Positions 24,850 through 33,530 of a DNA stretch of 64,000 nucleotides are shown here, one piece after another. The DNA lies in NCBI GenBank assembly GCA_905181635.1, contig CAJIYM010000003.1, forward strand, positions 186,001 to 250,000. Direction: 5' to 3'. The notes under the pieces are model-generated. The model ran no database searches. It was not told the DNA's origin and saw only the letters and a program-made list of their open reading frames with translations. The stretch is from an uncultured Flavobacteriales bacterium (GTDB taxonomy: Bacteria; Bacteroidota; Bacteroidia; Flavobacteriales; BACL11). Every line of letters begins with the position of its first letter. The stretch's first letter is position 1. The translations under genes were made by a program, and so were the position numbers.

Positions 24850-26571
24850 ATGTACAAATTAGAAGAATTAAATGCAAAAAAAGTTGCTGATTTAAAAGTA
24901 ATTGCAACAGAATTAGACCTCAAAAAATTTGAGAAATTAAAGAAAGAAGATTTGGCTTATGCCATTTTAGATCATCAGGCAGAAAATAAACAACCTCAAT
25001 CTATACCAGTAATTAAGAAAAACCAAAGAACAAGAACAAATAGTGCAGAAAAAAAAGAACCAAAAAAGCCTGTACATACTGAACTAAAAACTAAAGTTCC
25101 ACAGCCAAATCAAAAGCAAAATATTAAAACAGAAAAATCCCAACCTATTCCAAATGGAAATGACCAAAAAATTGCGCCTAAAAAGCCAGTTCATATCCAT
25201 CAGAAAAATAATGAGGAACGAAATGCACTAAATAAACCTGTGCATAATCATCCAAAAAATAATGATCAAAAAGCACCTAAAAAGCCGATTCATAACCATC
25301 AAAAAAATAATGAGGAACGAAATGTACCAAAGAAGCCTGTGCATAATCATCCAAAAAAAGAAAATGAGCAAGGCAATTCTCATCCAAAACATAACAACAA
25401 TAAAAACCAAGCAAACAGCAGCAACACCCCCCCATCTAAATATGACTATAACTTTGATGGCATAATTAATACAGAAGGAGTAATTGAAATTATGCCTGAT
25501 GGATATGGTTTTATGCGTTCAAGTGATTACCACTATTTATCATCTCCAGACGATGTTTATGTTTCACATTCACAAATTAAGTTATTTGGTTTAAAAACAG
25601 GTGACACTATCAAAGGAACAGTTCGTCCACCAAAAACGGGTGAAAAATACTTTCCTTTAATACAAGTTGAAAGCATCAATGGTCGTGACCCAGGAATTGT
25701 TAGAGATAGAATTCCTTTCCATCATTTAACTCCACTCTTCCCTTATGAAAAGTTTAATCTTTTAGGAAAAGGACATAACAATGTGTCTATTAGAATGTTA
25801 GACATCTTCACTCCAATAGGAAAAGGACAAAGAGGTTTAATTGTAGCACAACCCAAAACAGGTAAAACAGTATTATTAAAAGATATTGCTAATGCAATTG
25901 CTGATAATCATCCTGAGGTTTATATGATTATATTACTGATTGATGAGCGCCCTGAAGAAGTTACAGATATGGAAAGAAGTGTAAATGCTGAAGTAATTGC
26001 TTCTACATTTGATGAACCAGCAAGTAGACATGTCAAAGTAGCTGATATTGTACTAGAGAAAGCCAAAAGGATGGTAGAGTGTGGACATGATGTAGTTATT
26101 CTGTTAGATTCAATTACTCGACTGGCAAGAGCATACAATACAGTACAACCTGCTTCAGGTAAGATATTAAGTGGAGGAGTTGACGCAAATGCACTTCACA
26201 AACCAAAGCGTTTCTTTGGTGCAGCTCGTAAGATTGAAAAAGGTGGATCGTTAACTATTTTAGCAACTGCTCTTACGGAAACTGGAAGCAAAATGGATGA
26301 AGTGATCTTTGAAGAATTTAAAGGAACTGGTAACATGGAATTGCAATTAGATAGAAAAATTGCTAATAGAAGAATTTATCCTGCAGTTGATTTAGTATCT
26401 TCTTCTACTAGGCGCGAGGATTTACTGCTAGACAAAGAGCATATACAAAGAATTTGGGTACTCAGAAATTACTTAGCTGATATGAATCCTATTGAAGCAA
26501 TTGAATTTATGAAAGATAGATTACAAAAAACAAAAGACAATACAGAGTTCTTGGTAACAATGAATGGGTAA
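24850..26571 (+). CDS. rho: Transcription termination factor Rho with long disordered insertion
   Basis: 573-residue Rho, an RNA-dependent hexameric helicase that ends transcription. Residues 1-43 are the Rho-N (SAP-like) helical domain. Residues 44-200 are a low-complexity insertion rich in Lys, Asn, Pro and His with KKPVHNHPK units. Residues about 201-280 are the RNA-binding cold-shock-like domain ([11 protein letters not shown]). The ATPase has Walker A AQPKTGKT (333-340) and [15 protein letters not shown]. coli Rho has 419 residues, so the insertion accounts for the extra length. A strong hairpin terminator follows the gene. Confidence 0.96.
   Translation: MYKLEELNAKKVADLKVIATELDLKKFEKLKKEDLAYAILDHQAENKQPQSIPVIKKNQRTRTNSAEKKEPKKPVHTELKTKVPQPNQKQNIKTEKSQPIPNGNDQKIAPKKPVHIHQKNNEERNALNKPVHNHPKNNDQKAPKKPIHNHQKNNEERNVPKKPVHNHPKKENEQGNSHPKHNNNKNQANSSNTPPSKYDYNFDGIINTEGVIEIMPDGYGFMRSSDYHYLSSPDDVYVSHSQIKLFGLKTGDTIKGTVRPPKTGEKYFPLIQVESINGRDPGIVRDRIPFHHLTPLFPYEKFNLLGKGHNNVSIRMLDIFTPIGKGQRGLIVAQPKTGKTVLLKDIANAIADNHPEVYMIILLIDERPEEVTDMERSVNAEVIASTFDEPASRHVKVADIVLEKAKRMVECGHDVVILLDSITRLARAYNTVQPASGKILSGGVDANALHKPKRFFGAARKIEKGGSLTILATALTETGSKMDEVIFEEFKGTGNMELQLDRKIANRRIYPAVDLVSSSTRREDLLLDKEHIQRIWVLRNYLADMNPIEAIEFMKDRLQKTKDNTEFLVTMNG
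25181..25378 (+). repeat. Two 99-bp tandem repeats in the rho insertion
   Basis: Units starting at 25181 and 25280 each encode 33 codons of the form KKP(V/I)H[10 protein letters not shown] followed by KPVHNHPK. They are clearly similar but diverged at several positions. Confidence 0.75.
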
Positions 26572-26603
26572 CTTCCCACTAAAAAGTAAAAAAATTATAA
26601 TAT

Positions 26604-26632
26604 ATCCCTACCAAATTGGTGGGGATTTTTTC
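26604..26632 (+). terminator. Intrinsic terminator after rho
   Basis: ATCCCTACC pairs with GGTGGGGAT (one G-T pair) around a short AAATT-type loop, followed by a run of six T. It lies 33 nt after the rho stop codon. It is among the clearest hairpin terminators in the window. Confidence 0.85.
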
Positions 26633-26680
26633 TTCGACTAAATAAAATTAATTACTATTAAACTAAAAATCAACTAAAAA

Positions 26681-27430
26681 TCAACTAAAAAATACACCAT
26701 AAATAACACTCCCACTTCCAGTCATACTAGCATAGATAGCATTTTCAGCATACAACTTTTCTTTAATTTTATTAAGTTGTGGATACTTTACAAAAGCAGC
26801 AACTTCAAAGTCATTTTTTACTATTTCTTTCCAATTTTCAATAGGTTGATTTATTAAATCTAACAGAGAATTTGTAGTTTGATTTGGAATAACACCTTCA
26901 TAAGCCTCAGCAGTAGAAATATGTAATTCAGGGAAAATAAACTTCAATCTATAAGGTGATAAGTCAAAATTAATTCTCATCATTTCCTCTCCTATTCCTG
27001 TTATATATTTTGGTAAATTTTCAATAAAAAAAGGACAATCAGCTCCTAATTGCAAAGCGTATTCTTCTAATTCTATAATACTTAATTCCAGATCAAAAAG
27101 TTCATTCAGAGCTTTTAATGCAAAAGCACCATCAGCCGAACCTCCTCCTAAACCAGCCCCAATAGGAATTTGCTTGTACAAATGCATAGTTACATTACCA
27201 ATTTCAAAATCTGAACGCAAGAGTTCAAAAGCTTTAACACAAAGATTACTATTTCCCGGAATTTCAATTCCTGAACTAGAGAAAAAAAAATCCTCAGAAG
27301 GAAGAATTTCTAACATATCAAACAATTCATGTACGGGGTAAAAAACAGAAGATATTTTATGATAACCATCAGCTTGTTTTTCAAGCACGTTTAGGCCAAT
27401 ATTTATTTTAGCGTTTGGGTATACTATCAT
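26681..27430 (-). CDS. ispE: 4-diphosphocytidyl-2-C-methyl-D-erythritol kinase
   Basis: IspE phosphorylates CDP-methylerythritol in the non-mevalonate isoprenoid pathway (cytoplasm, ATP-dependent, GHMP kinase fold). The 249-residue protein has the N-terminal NAKINIGLNVLEKQADGYH with K8. The ATP-binding loop is PIGAGLGGGSADGA (89-102), the catalytic aspartate region is GADCPFF with D131, and the C-terminal motif is SMTGSGSVIYGVF. It is slightly shorter than the E. coli enzyme but complete. It is divergent from accA. Confidence 0.94.
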   Translation of the reverse strand: MIVYPNAKINIGLNVLEKQADGYHKISSVFYPVHELFDMLEILPSEDFFFSSSGIEIPGNSNLCVKAFELLRSDFEIGNVTMHLYKQIPIGAGLGGGSADGAFALKALNELFDLELSIIELEEYALQLGADCPFFIENLPKYITGIGEEMMRINFDLSPYRLKFIFPELHISTAEAYEGVIPNQTTNSLLDLINQPIENWKEIVKNDFEVAAFVKYPQLNKIKEKLYAENAIYASMTGSGSVIYGVFFS

Positions 27431-27452
27431 GATAACTCTTAGTTTTCAACAA

Positions 27453-27460
27453 CAAAAATA
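27453..27460 (-). promoter_or_regulatory. Possible -7 promoter box for ispE
   Basis: Minus-strand TATTTTTG fits TAnnTTTG and lies 22 nt ahead of the ispE ATG. No -33 TTTG at the standard spacing. Confidence 0.35.
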
Positions 27461-27500
27461 ATCAACTCAAATTTTATAGGCCTCCACAAATCATTTTATT

Positions 27501-27508
27501 TAACTTTG
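27501..27508 (+). promoter_or_regulatory. Possible -7 promoter box for accA
   Basis: TAACTTTG fits TAnnTTTG and ends 24 nt before the accA ATG at 27533. An in-frame TTG at 27506 falls inside this box, which argues against it as the start codon. Confidence 0.45.
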
Positions 27509-27532
27509 TTCTCCTTTATAAATAAAACTACA

Positions 27533-28486
27533 ATGGATTATTTAGCATTTGAAAAACCAATTGAAGAACTGATTATTAAGCTTGAAAAAGCCAAAGAACT
27601 AGGAAAAGATGACTCTATTGATGTTAGCAAAACCGTTTCTGATATTGAGTCACAAATTGAAAGTACACGGAAAGAAATCTATGGAAGTTTAACTTCATGG
27701 GAAAAAGTGCAATTATCACGACACCCTCAAAGACCTTATACTTTGGATTATATTGAAGCTCTATCGGATGGTGATTTCATAGAATTACATGGAGACAGAG
27801 GAGTGAAAGATGACAAAGCTATGGTTGGTGGTTGGGGTACAATTGGCAAGCAATCTGTTATGTTTATTGGGCAACAAAAAGGAAGAAATACTAAACAAAG
27901 ACAGTTCCGTAATTTTGGAATGGCAAATCCTGAAGGATACCGAAAAGCATTAAGGCTTATGAAAATGGCTGAAAAATTTAGTAAACCTGTTGTTTGTTTA
28001 ATAGACACTCCTGGTGCTTTCCCTGGACTAGAAGCAGAAGAAAGAGGACAAGGAGAAGCTATTGCACGTAACATTTTTGAAATGACAAAATTAGAAGTTC
28101 CAATTATTGTAGTAATAATTGGTGAAGGAGCATCAGGTGGTGCTTTAGGAATAGGAGTTGGCGACAAAATACTAATGCTAAATAATGCTTGGTATTCAGT
28201 TATCTCTCCTGAAAACTGTTCTACTATCCTATGGGGAAATTGGGATCACAAGGAAACTGCAGCTGATGCCTTAAAACTAACTGCAACTAACATGAAGGGA
28301 ATTGGTTTGGTTGACGAAATTATTAAAGAACCATTAGGAGGAGCTCATACTTTTCCAGAAGAAACCTTTAAAATAGTTAAAAAATCAATTGTCAAAGCAA
28401 TTAAGGAATTTATTGATATTGAAAAAAATACTCTAGTAAATAACCGAATGGAAAAATTCTCCAACATGGGAGTAGTAAACGAATAA
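27533..28486 (+). CDS. accA: Acetyl-CoA carboxylase carboxyltransferase subunit alpha
   Basis: AccA with AccD transfers CO2 from carboxybiotin to acetyl-CoA to make malonyl-CoA, the committed step of fatty-acid synthesis. It is 317 residues from ATG 27533 ([13 protein letters not shown]), the normal family start and length. Conserved blocks include [46 protein letters not shown] and [15 protein letters not shown]. It lies 4 nt before dnaB. The in-frame TTG at 27506 was not used. Confidence 0.96.
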   Translation: MDYLAFEKPIEELIIKLEKAKELGKDDSIDVSKTVSDIESQIESTRKEIYGSLTSWEKVQLSRHPQRPYTLDYIEALSDGDFIELHGDRGVKDDKAMVGGWGTIGKQSVMFIGQQKGRNTKQRQFRNFGMANPEGYRKALRLMKMAEKFSKPVVCLIDTPGAFPGLEAEERGQGEAIARNIFEMTKLEVPIIVVIIGEGASGGALGIGVGDKILMLNNAWYSVISPENCSTILWGNWDHKETAADALKLTATNMKGIGLVDEIIKEPLGGAHTFPEETFKIVKKSIVKAIKEFIDIEKNTLVNNRMEKFSNMGVVNE

Positions 28487-28490
28487 TTAG

Positions 28491-29975
28491 ATGGCGAAAA
28501 AAATAGGACAAAGAACATTAAAAGCAACCACAACTGCAAAGATTGATGGGAAACTGCAACCTCAAGCAATTGAATTAGAACAAGCTGTCTTAGGAGCTTT
28601 AATGATTGATAACGAATCCTTATCAGATGCAATTGACTCACTTCAAGCGGAGTATTTTTATAAAGCTGAACATCAAAGAATATTTGAAGCTATTGTAAAC
28701 CTATTTAATCATACACAACCGGTTGACATACTTACTGTTTCAGAAGAGTTGAAACGAATGGAAGAATTAGAATTTATAGGAGGTCTTTCCTATATTTCAG
28801 AGTTGACAAATAATGTCGCCTCTTCATCTAACACAGAGTTTCATGCACGTATCATTGCCGAAAAGTTTATTAAGCGTTCGCTAATCAGTATTTCTAATAA
28901 TATTATTGGTGATGCTTTTAACGATTCTGTAGATATCTTTGATTTATTAAATACTGCAGAAGAAAAACTGTTTACAGTTACTGAAGGTACACTTAGAAAA
29001 AGTTATGATAAAATGAGTACCTTGATTAAGGGTGCACTTGAAAGTATTGAAATACTTAGAAACAAAGAAGATGGATTAAGTGGAGTACCTTCTGGTTTCT
29101 CAAACTTAGATAGAATTACATCAGGTTGGCAAAAATCTGATTTAATAATTGTTGCTGCAAGGCCAGGTATGGGTAAAACAGCCTTTGCCTTGACTATGGC
29201 AAGAAATGTTGCAGTTGACCACAATACTCCTATTGGATTCTTTTCTTTGGAGATGTCAGCAGAGCAATTAGTAAATCGTTTGATTGCTAGTGAAGCAGAA
29301 TTAGGGGCTAGCAAATTACGTAGAGGTGACTTGGCTGACCATGAAATGGTTCAGTTACACGAAAAAATAAAACATTTATCAGAAGCACCTATATATATTG
29401 ATGACACACCAGGACTTACTGTTTTTGAACTAAGGGCAAAAGCAAGAAGGTTAGTTAAAAATAATGGAGTAGGAATCATCATGATTGACTATCTACAGTT
29501 AATGAGTGCTGGAGGTAATGCGGGGAATAGAGAACAAGAAATCTCCACAATTTCCCGTTCACTTAAAGGTATTGCAAAGGAGTTGAAAATTCCTGTTATT
29601 GCCCTATCGCAAGTAAATAGAGGGGTTGAAAGCCGGACTGGAATTGGGAGTAAACGACCTATGCTATCTGACCTTAGAGAATCAGGAGCAATTGAGCAGG
29701 ATGCCGATATTGTAACTTTCATTTACCGTCCTGAATACTATAAAATTTATGAATGGGATAATGGTGATGATTCAAGAGGACAAGGAGAAATAATCATTGC
29801 AAAACATAGAAATGGCTCTTTAGCTAATGTGCGTTTGAAATTTACTGGTGATTTTGCAAAATTTTCTGATCTTGATTATTTTGATGGCAGTGAATTTGAT
29901 GATGAAGGAGATAACTCTTCAATGATATCAATGTCATCAAGTATGAATAAAGATAATAAAGATGCCCCATTTTAA
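28491..29975 (+). CDS. dnaB: Replicative DNA helicase DnaB
   Basis: Ring helicase that unwinds DNA at the replication fork. 494 residues: N-terminal primase-interacting domain (about 25-130; LEQAVLGALMIDNESL), a linker, and a RecA-like C-terminal domain with Walker A AARPGMGKT (222-230), Walker B IIMIDYLQLM and ALSQVNRGVESR. No intein is present. The final 14 bases overlap the start of the next gene, so the two are translated together. Confidence 0.96.
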   Translation: MAKKIGQRTLKATTTAKIDGKLQPQAIELEQAVLGALMIDNESLSDAIDSLQAEYFYKAEHQRIFEAIVNLFNHTQPVDILTVSEELKRMEELEFIGGLSYISELTNNVASSSNTEFHARIIAEKFIKRSLISISNNIIGDAFNDSVDIFDLLNTAEEKLFTVTEGTLRKSYDKMSTLIKGALESIEILRNKEDGLSGVPSGFSNLDRITSGWQKSDLIIVAARPGMGKTAFALTMARNVAVDHNTPIGFFSLEMSAEQLVNRLIASEAELGASKLRRGDLADHEMVQLHEKIKHLSEAPIYIDDTPGLTVFELRAKARRLVKNNGVGIIMIDYLQLMSAGGNAGNREQEISTISRSLKGIAKELKIPVIALSQVNRGVESRTGIGSKRPMLSDLRESGAIEQDADIVTFIYRPEYYKIYEWDNGDDSRGQGEIIIAKHRNGSLANVRLKFTGDFAKFSDLDYFDGSEFDDEGDNSSMISMSSSMNKDNKDAPF

Positions 29976-31236
29976 AACCCTTAAAAAACTAAGTTTATTT
30001 CTACTTTTCTGTAGTATTATTTTTTCTTCAAAAGCTGCTTATATTTTAATTCCTATGGATGAAAGTCAAAGTAATCATCTAAAAGCTTATGGAATTGCTT
30101 TTTATGCTATTGAAAGAGAAGTAAAGGTAGATTGGTTACTTAATTACAAAGGGGGTAGCTTTATGATAAAACAAGATGCTTCTATTGAAGACGAATGTAA
30201 TATAAGAGGAGTTTCTTATCAATTAATTGCAGATATACAATCCACACAAATATTACAATCTATTTCAAGCCCAGAGATAAACCAGGATGTTGTCCGTTTA
30301 GAGAAATCTCCTAAAATAGCTATATATTCTCCTAATAATAAACAACCATGGGACGATGCAGTAACCATGGCACTTACTTATGCTGAAATTCCTTATGAAG
30401 TAGTTTATGATGAAGAAGTTTTAGCAAATTTATTGCCACTTTACGACTGGCTACACCTACATCATGAAGATTTTACAGGGCAATACGGAAAGTTTTATGC
30501 CAGTTTTAAAAATGCTACATGGTATAAAGATCAGAAAATTTCTTATGAAAAACTAGCAAAGAAACTAGGATACAATAAAGTTTCTGATGAGAAGTTAGCA
30601 GTTGCAAAAAAAATAAAAGAATTTGTAATGGCTGGCGGATTTCTATTCGCCATGTGTAGTGCAACGGACAGTTACGATATTGCCTTAGCCAGTGAAGGAA
30701 ATGACATATGTCAACATATGTTTGATGGGGATCCTGCTGACCCTTCTGCTGAAGAAAAACTAGATTTTAGTAAAACATTAGCTTTTAAAGACTTTACTTT
30801 AGTAAAAAACCCTAATCAATATGAATTTTCTTCTATTGATGCAACACAAACTAGAAGATTAAACCCAAAAATTGATTTTTTTACTCTTTTTGATTTTTCT
30901 GCAAAATGGGACCCTATACCAACTATGTTATGTCAAAACCACATTCAAGTTATTAAAGGTTTTATGGGACAAACTACAGCCTTTAAAAATCAATATATAA
31001 AATCGGATGTACTAATAATGGGGGAGACAAAATCAAGTAATGAGGCGCGTTATATTCATGGGAAATTAGGAAATGGTACTTGGACTTTTTACGGAGGGCA
31101 TGATCCTGAAGATTATCAACATAAAGTAGGTGATCCGAAGACGGATCTTTCCTTGCACCCTAATTCACCAGGATATCGTCTTATTTTAAATAATATTCTT
31201 TTTCCTGCTGCCAAAAAGAAAAAATTGAAAACATAA
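29962..31236 (+). CDS. Conserved periplasmic protein, function unclear (often named asparagine synthetase B in relatives)
   Basis: 424 residues with a signal peptide (about 1-26: LSLFLLFCSIIFSSKAA). The mature start AYILIPMDESQSNHLKAYG is shared with a Bacteroidota family that I recall being auto-named asparagine synthetase B. I see no N-terminal catalytic Cys, no ATP-pyrophosphatase SGGxDS loop and no synthetase core, so that name is not supported. AGGFLFAMCSATDSYD (about 225-240) resembles a class I amidotransferase/ThuA-like nucleophile elbow, and HHEDFTGQYGKF is another conserved-looking block. It overlaps dnaB by 14 nt. Confidence 0.6.
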   Translation: MPHFKTLKKLSLFLLFCSIIFSSKAAYILIPMDESQSNHLKAYGIAFYAIEREVKVDWLLNYKGGSFMIKQDASIEDECNIRGVSYQLIADIQSTQILQSISSPEINQDVVRLEKSPKIAIYSPNNKQPWDDAVTMALTYAEIPYEVVYDEEVLANLLPLYDWLHLHHEDFTGQYGKFYASFKNATWYKDQKISYEKLAKKLGYNKVSDEKLAVAKKIKEFVMAGGFLFAMCSATDSYDIALASEGNDICQHMFDGDPADPSAEEKLDFSKTLAFKDFTLVKNPNQYEFSSIDATQTRRLNPKIDFFTLFDFSAKWDPIPTMLCQNHIQVIKGFMGQTTAFKNQYIKSDVLIMGETKSSNEARYIHGKLGNGTWTFYGGHDPEDYQHKVGDPKTDLSLHPNSPGYRLILNNILFPAAKKKKLKT

Positions 31237-31251
31237 AATGAATTTCAAAAT

Positions 31252-31292
31252 ATTATTTTATCTTGATTAAGAATTAATTAAGATAAAATAAT
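31252..31292. terminator. Bidirectional hairpin between convergent genes
   Basis: A perfect 13-bp inverted repeat, ATTATTTTATCTT (31252-31264) and AAGATAAAATAAT (31280-31292), with a 15-nt loop. It sits between the convergent dnaB-linked gene and fadD. Its right arm overlaps the fadD stop and last codons. The arms are AT-rich, and it can serve both strands. Confidence 0.6.
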
Positions 31293-32909
31293 TCTATCCC
31301 CTTCATACCAAGAAACATAATTGTTTTGGTAAATCTTTTCAATAGCATTACGCTTAATCTTCATAGTTGGAGTAAGTAATTCATTTTCTACAGTCCAATC
31401 TTCCTTAACTATAATGAGATTATGTATTTTTTCATGCCCATCTAACTTTGGGTTAACTACTTTTAATGTATTTGTAAAACTTTTAATCAAACCCTCTCTA
31501 CTTTTTAATTTACCTCTTTCTGATAGCACAACTATTGCAATAGGCTGAGGAACTCCAATACCAACTACACAAACTTGCTCTATATTTTTATTAGCTGAAA
31601 GTTTCATCTCAATTGGTGATGGAGCTACATACTTTCCTTTACTAGTTTTAAATAAATCCTTAACTCTTCCAGTAATCTTAAGAAAACCTTCACTATCAAT
31701 CTCTCCTTCATCACCAGTATGTAACCATCCATCAATTATAGTTTTACTTGTCTCTTCTATATTCTTATAGTAACCGTCCATAAGAGCAACATGTTTAATC
31801 AGTATTTCTTTTCTTTCTGACAATTTAACTTCACAAAGAGGTAAGGCTTGACCAACTGAGCCAATATTTATATTGTCATTATAACTCACGTGTGAATAAC
31901 AAGTGTTTTCAGTCATAGCATATGCTTCCTGAATATTTATTCCTAAACGAGCGAACCATTTAATTAGAGAAACCGGTGTTGGAGCAGCTCCTGTAAATAC
32001 ATTAGTCGCTTTATTTAATCCTAAACCCTTTTTAATTTTACTTTTAATTAATGTAGATACAATTGGGATTGAAAGTAATATATTTAACTTATTCTGAGGT
32101 AATTTTGTTAGAATTCCCTGCTGGAATTTACTCCAAATTCTAGGAACACCTAAAAAAACAGTAGGAGAAGCTTCTGACAAATTAGCAGCAAAAGTATCTA
32201 AGCTTTCAGCAAAATACACTTTACCTCCTGAATACAAACTTCCCATTTGCACTAATAAACGTTCTGCGATATGGCAAAGTGGCAAGTAAGAAAAGAATGA
32301 TTCGTTGGTCAAATGCAAAGCCTCTGAAGCATGCGTAGTTGCAAAACTGAAATTAAAAAATTTATGCATAACTCCTTTAGGGTCTCCTGTTGTTCCCGAA
32401 GTGTAAATTATTGTTGCTAAATCTTGTGCTTCACGGACAATATTTTCCTTTATAGGAGGAATATCTTTTGTCACTTCATTCCACTTAGGATAATCTTCAC
32501 TATAGAACGGAAAAGTAATACAAGGTAAATCAGAAGGGACTCCAGGCTTCATAATAGCATAATCATCTAATTTACCAACAAATAATAATTTTGCTTCACT
32601 ATGTTTTAAAATTTTCCCTAATGATGCAGCATTTAAATTAGGGTATAAAGGAACAGATACATATCCACTCATCATAATTGCCAAATCAGTAATCATCCAA
32701 TGTGCACAATTCTTTGAGAGTAAAGCAATTTTACTGCCCTGAGGCATATTTAGTGTTTTAATATATGCAGCCATTTCTCGAACTTCTTTACCCACCTGTT
32801 TCCAAGTCCAATTATGCCAAACTCCTTCTATTGGTTGACTTAAATATATTTCATTTGGTTTTTCTTGCTCCCATTTATAGAGCATTTCTAAAGGTGATAA
32901 ATAGTTCAT
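31278..32909 (-). CDS. fadD: Long-chain-fatty-acid-CoA ligase (AMP-forming)
   Basis: 543-residue adenylate-forming enzyme. It activates fatty acids to acyl-CoA with ATP, the entry step for the beta-oxidation genes next to it. The P-loop-like motif is TIIYTSGTTGDPKGVMH (167-183). FTGAAPTPVSLIKWF, AYAMTENTCYSHVS and DGWLHTGDEGEIDSEGFLKITGR are the other signature motifs. It reads away from the MarR-fadN-fadA-fadE operon across a 192-bp shared control region. The exact chain length preference cannot be read. Confidence 0.9.
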   Translation of the reverse strand: MNYLSPLEMLYKWEQEKPNEIYLSQPIEGVWHNWTWKQVGKEVREMAAYIKTLNMPQGSKIALLSKNCAHWMITDLAIMMSGYVSVPLYPNLNAASLGKILKHSEAKLLFVGKLDDYAIMKPGVPSDLPCITFPFYSEDYPKWNEVTKDIPPIKENIVREAQDLATIIYTSGTTGDPKGVMHKFFNFSFATTHASEALHLTNESFFSYLPLCHIAERLLVQMGSLYSGGKVYFAESLDTFAANLSEASPTVFLGVPRIWSKFQQGILTKLPQNKLNILLSIPIVSTLIKSKIKKGLGLNKATNVFTGAAPTPVSLIKWFARLGINIQEAYAMTENTCYSHVSYNDNINIGSVGQALPLCEVKLSERKEILIKHVALMDGYYKNIEETSKTIIDGWLHTGDEGEIDSEGFLKITGRVKDLFKTSKGKYVAPSPIEMKLSANKNIEQVCVVGIGVPQPIAIVVLSERGKLKSREGLIKSFTNTLKVVNPKLDGHEKIHNLIIVKEDWTVENELLTPTMKIKRNAIEKIYQNNYVSWYEGDRIILS

Positions 32910-32987
32910 TGTTTTCTTAATTCGTTTTGTTAAAAGTACACTTTTTTTTAATTATTTAATACGAACAAATAATACTTATGCTTTTAC

Positions 32988-33050
32988 TGTGCACGCATAG
33001 CAATATTTTATAAATTTGTACTCTAAAAGTATATGCTATGCCTAACATAG
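32988..33050 (+). promoter_or_regulatory. Promoter and possible MarR operator for the fad operon
   Basis: TGTG (32988-32991), a 19-nt spacer and TAAATTTG (33011-33018) form a good Bacteroidota promoter. GCATAGC (32995-33001) recurs inverted as GCTATGC (33035-33041). The latter overlaps a CTATG-N5-CATAG inverted repeat (33036-33050) just downstream of the expected transcription start. Such a site would suit a repressor, and the first gene encodes a MarR protein. Operator function is inferred. Confidence 0.4.
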
Positions 33051-33101
33051 TACTTTAATTTTGATACTTTAAGTTTGTCTCAATTAATTTAAAAAATTTA
33101 T

Positions 33102-33530
33102 ATGGAACAAGAAGATACTATAGACTACAACATAAGAAAGACTTGGTATAACATTACTAAAATGTATAACAGAACTGCCACAGAGTATATGGCAAGTATG
33201 GCATTGGGGATGATTATATTAAATATTGATATTTCCGAAGGCACACCTTCCACTCAACTAGGCCCAAATATGGGTATGGAGGCCACCTCACTATCACGCT
33301 CAATAAACAAACTAGAAGATGCCGGAGTTATTGAGAGAAAAGATGACCCAAACGATAAACGAAAATCTGTTATCCACTTAACACAATTAGGAATGGATTG
33401 GCGTGAAGTAGCAAAAGGAGTAGTAATAGATTTTAACGAATCTATTCAATCACACTTTGAAGAAAAAGAAATGAAAACGTTCTTTGCAGTACTAAAAAAG
33501 ATAAACAAAATTATAGATGAAAAAAAATAG
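33102..33530 (+). CDS. MarR family transcriptional regulator
   Basis: 142-residue winged-helix regulator. The DNA-binding part includes GPNMGMEATSLSRSINKLEDAGVIERKDDPNDKRK-type residues (about 53-87), with the beta-hairpin wing at the end. MarR proteins bind small ligands and usually repress their own operon. It overlaps fadN by 14 nt, so acyl-CoA or fatty-acid sensing is a reasonable inference from context only. Confidence 0.9.
   Translation: MEQEDTIDYNIRKTWYNITKMYNRTATEYMASMALGMIILNIDISEGTPSTQLGPNMGMEATSLSRSINKLEDAGVIERKDDPNDKRKSVIHLTQLGMDWREVAKGVVIDFNESIQSHFEEKEMKTFFAVLKKINKIIDEKK

Noticed and set aside
27506-27532. TTG at 27506 as the accA start
   Set aside because: It lies inside a TAnnTTTG promoter box, and family members start at the ATG 27 bases later.
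29962-31236. Naming the gene asparagine synthetase B
   Set aside because: No catalytic N-terminal Cys, no ATP-pyrophosphatase loop, and a signal peptide; the name seems to be a propagated label.
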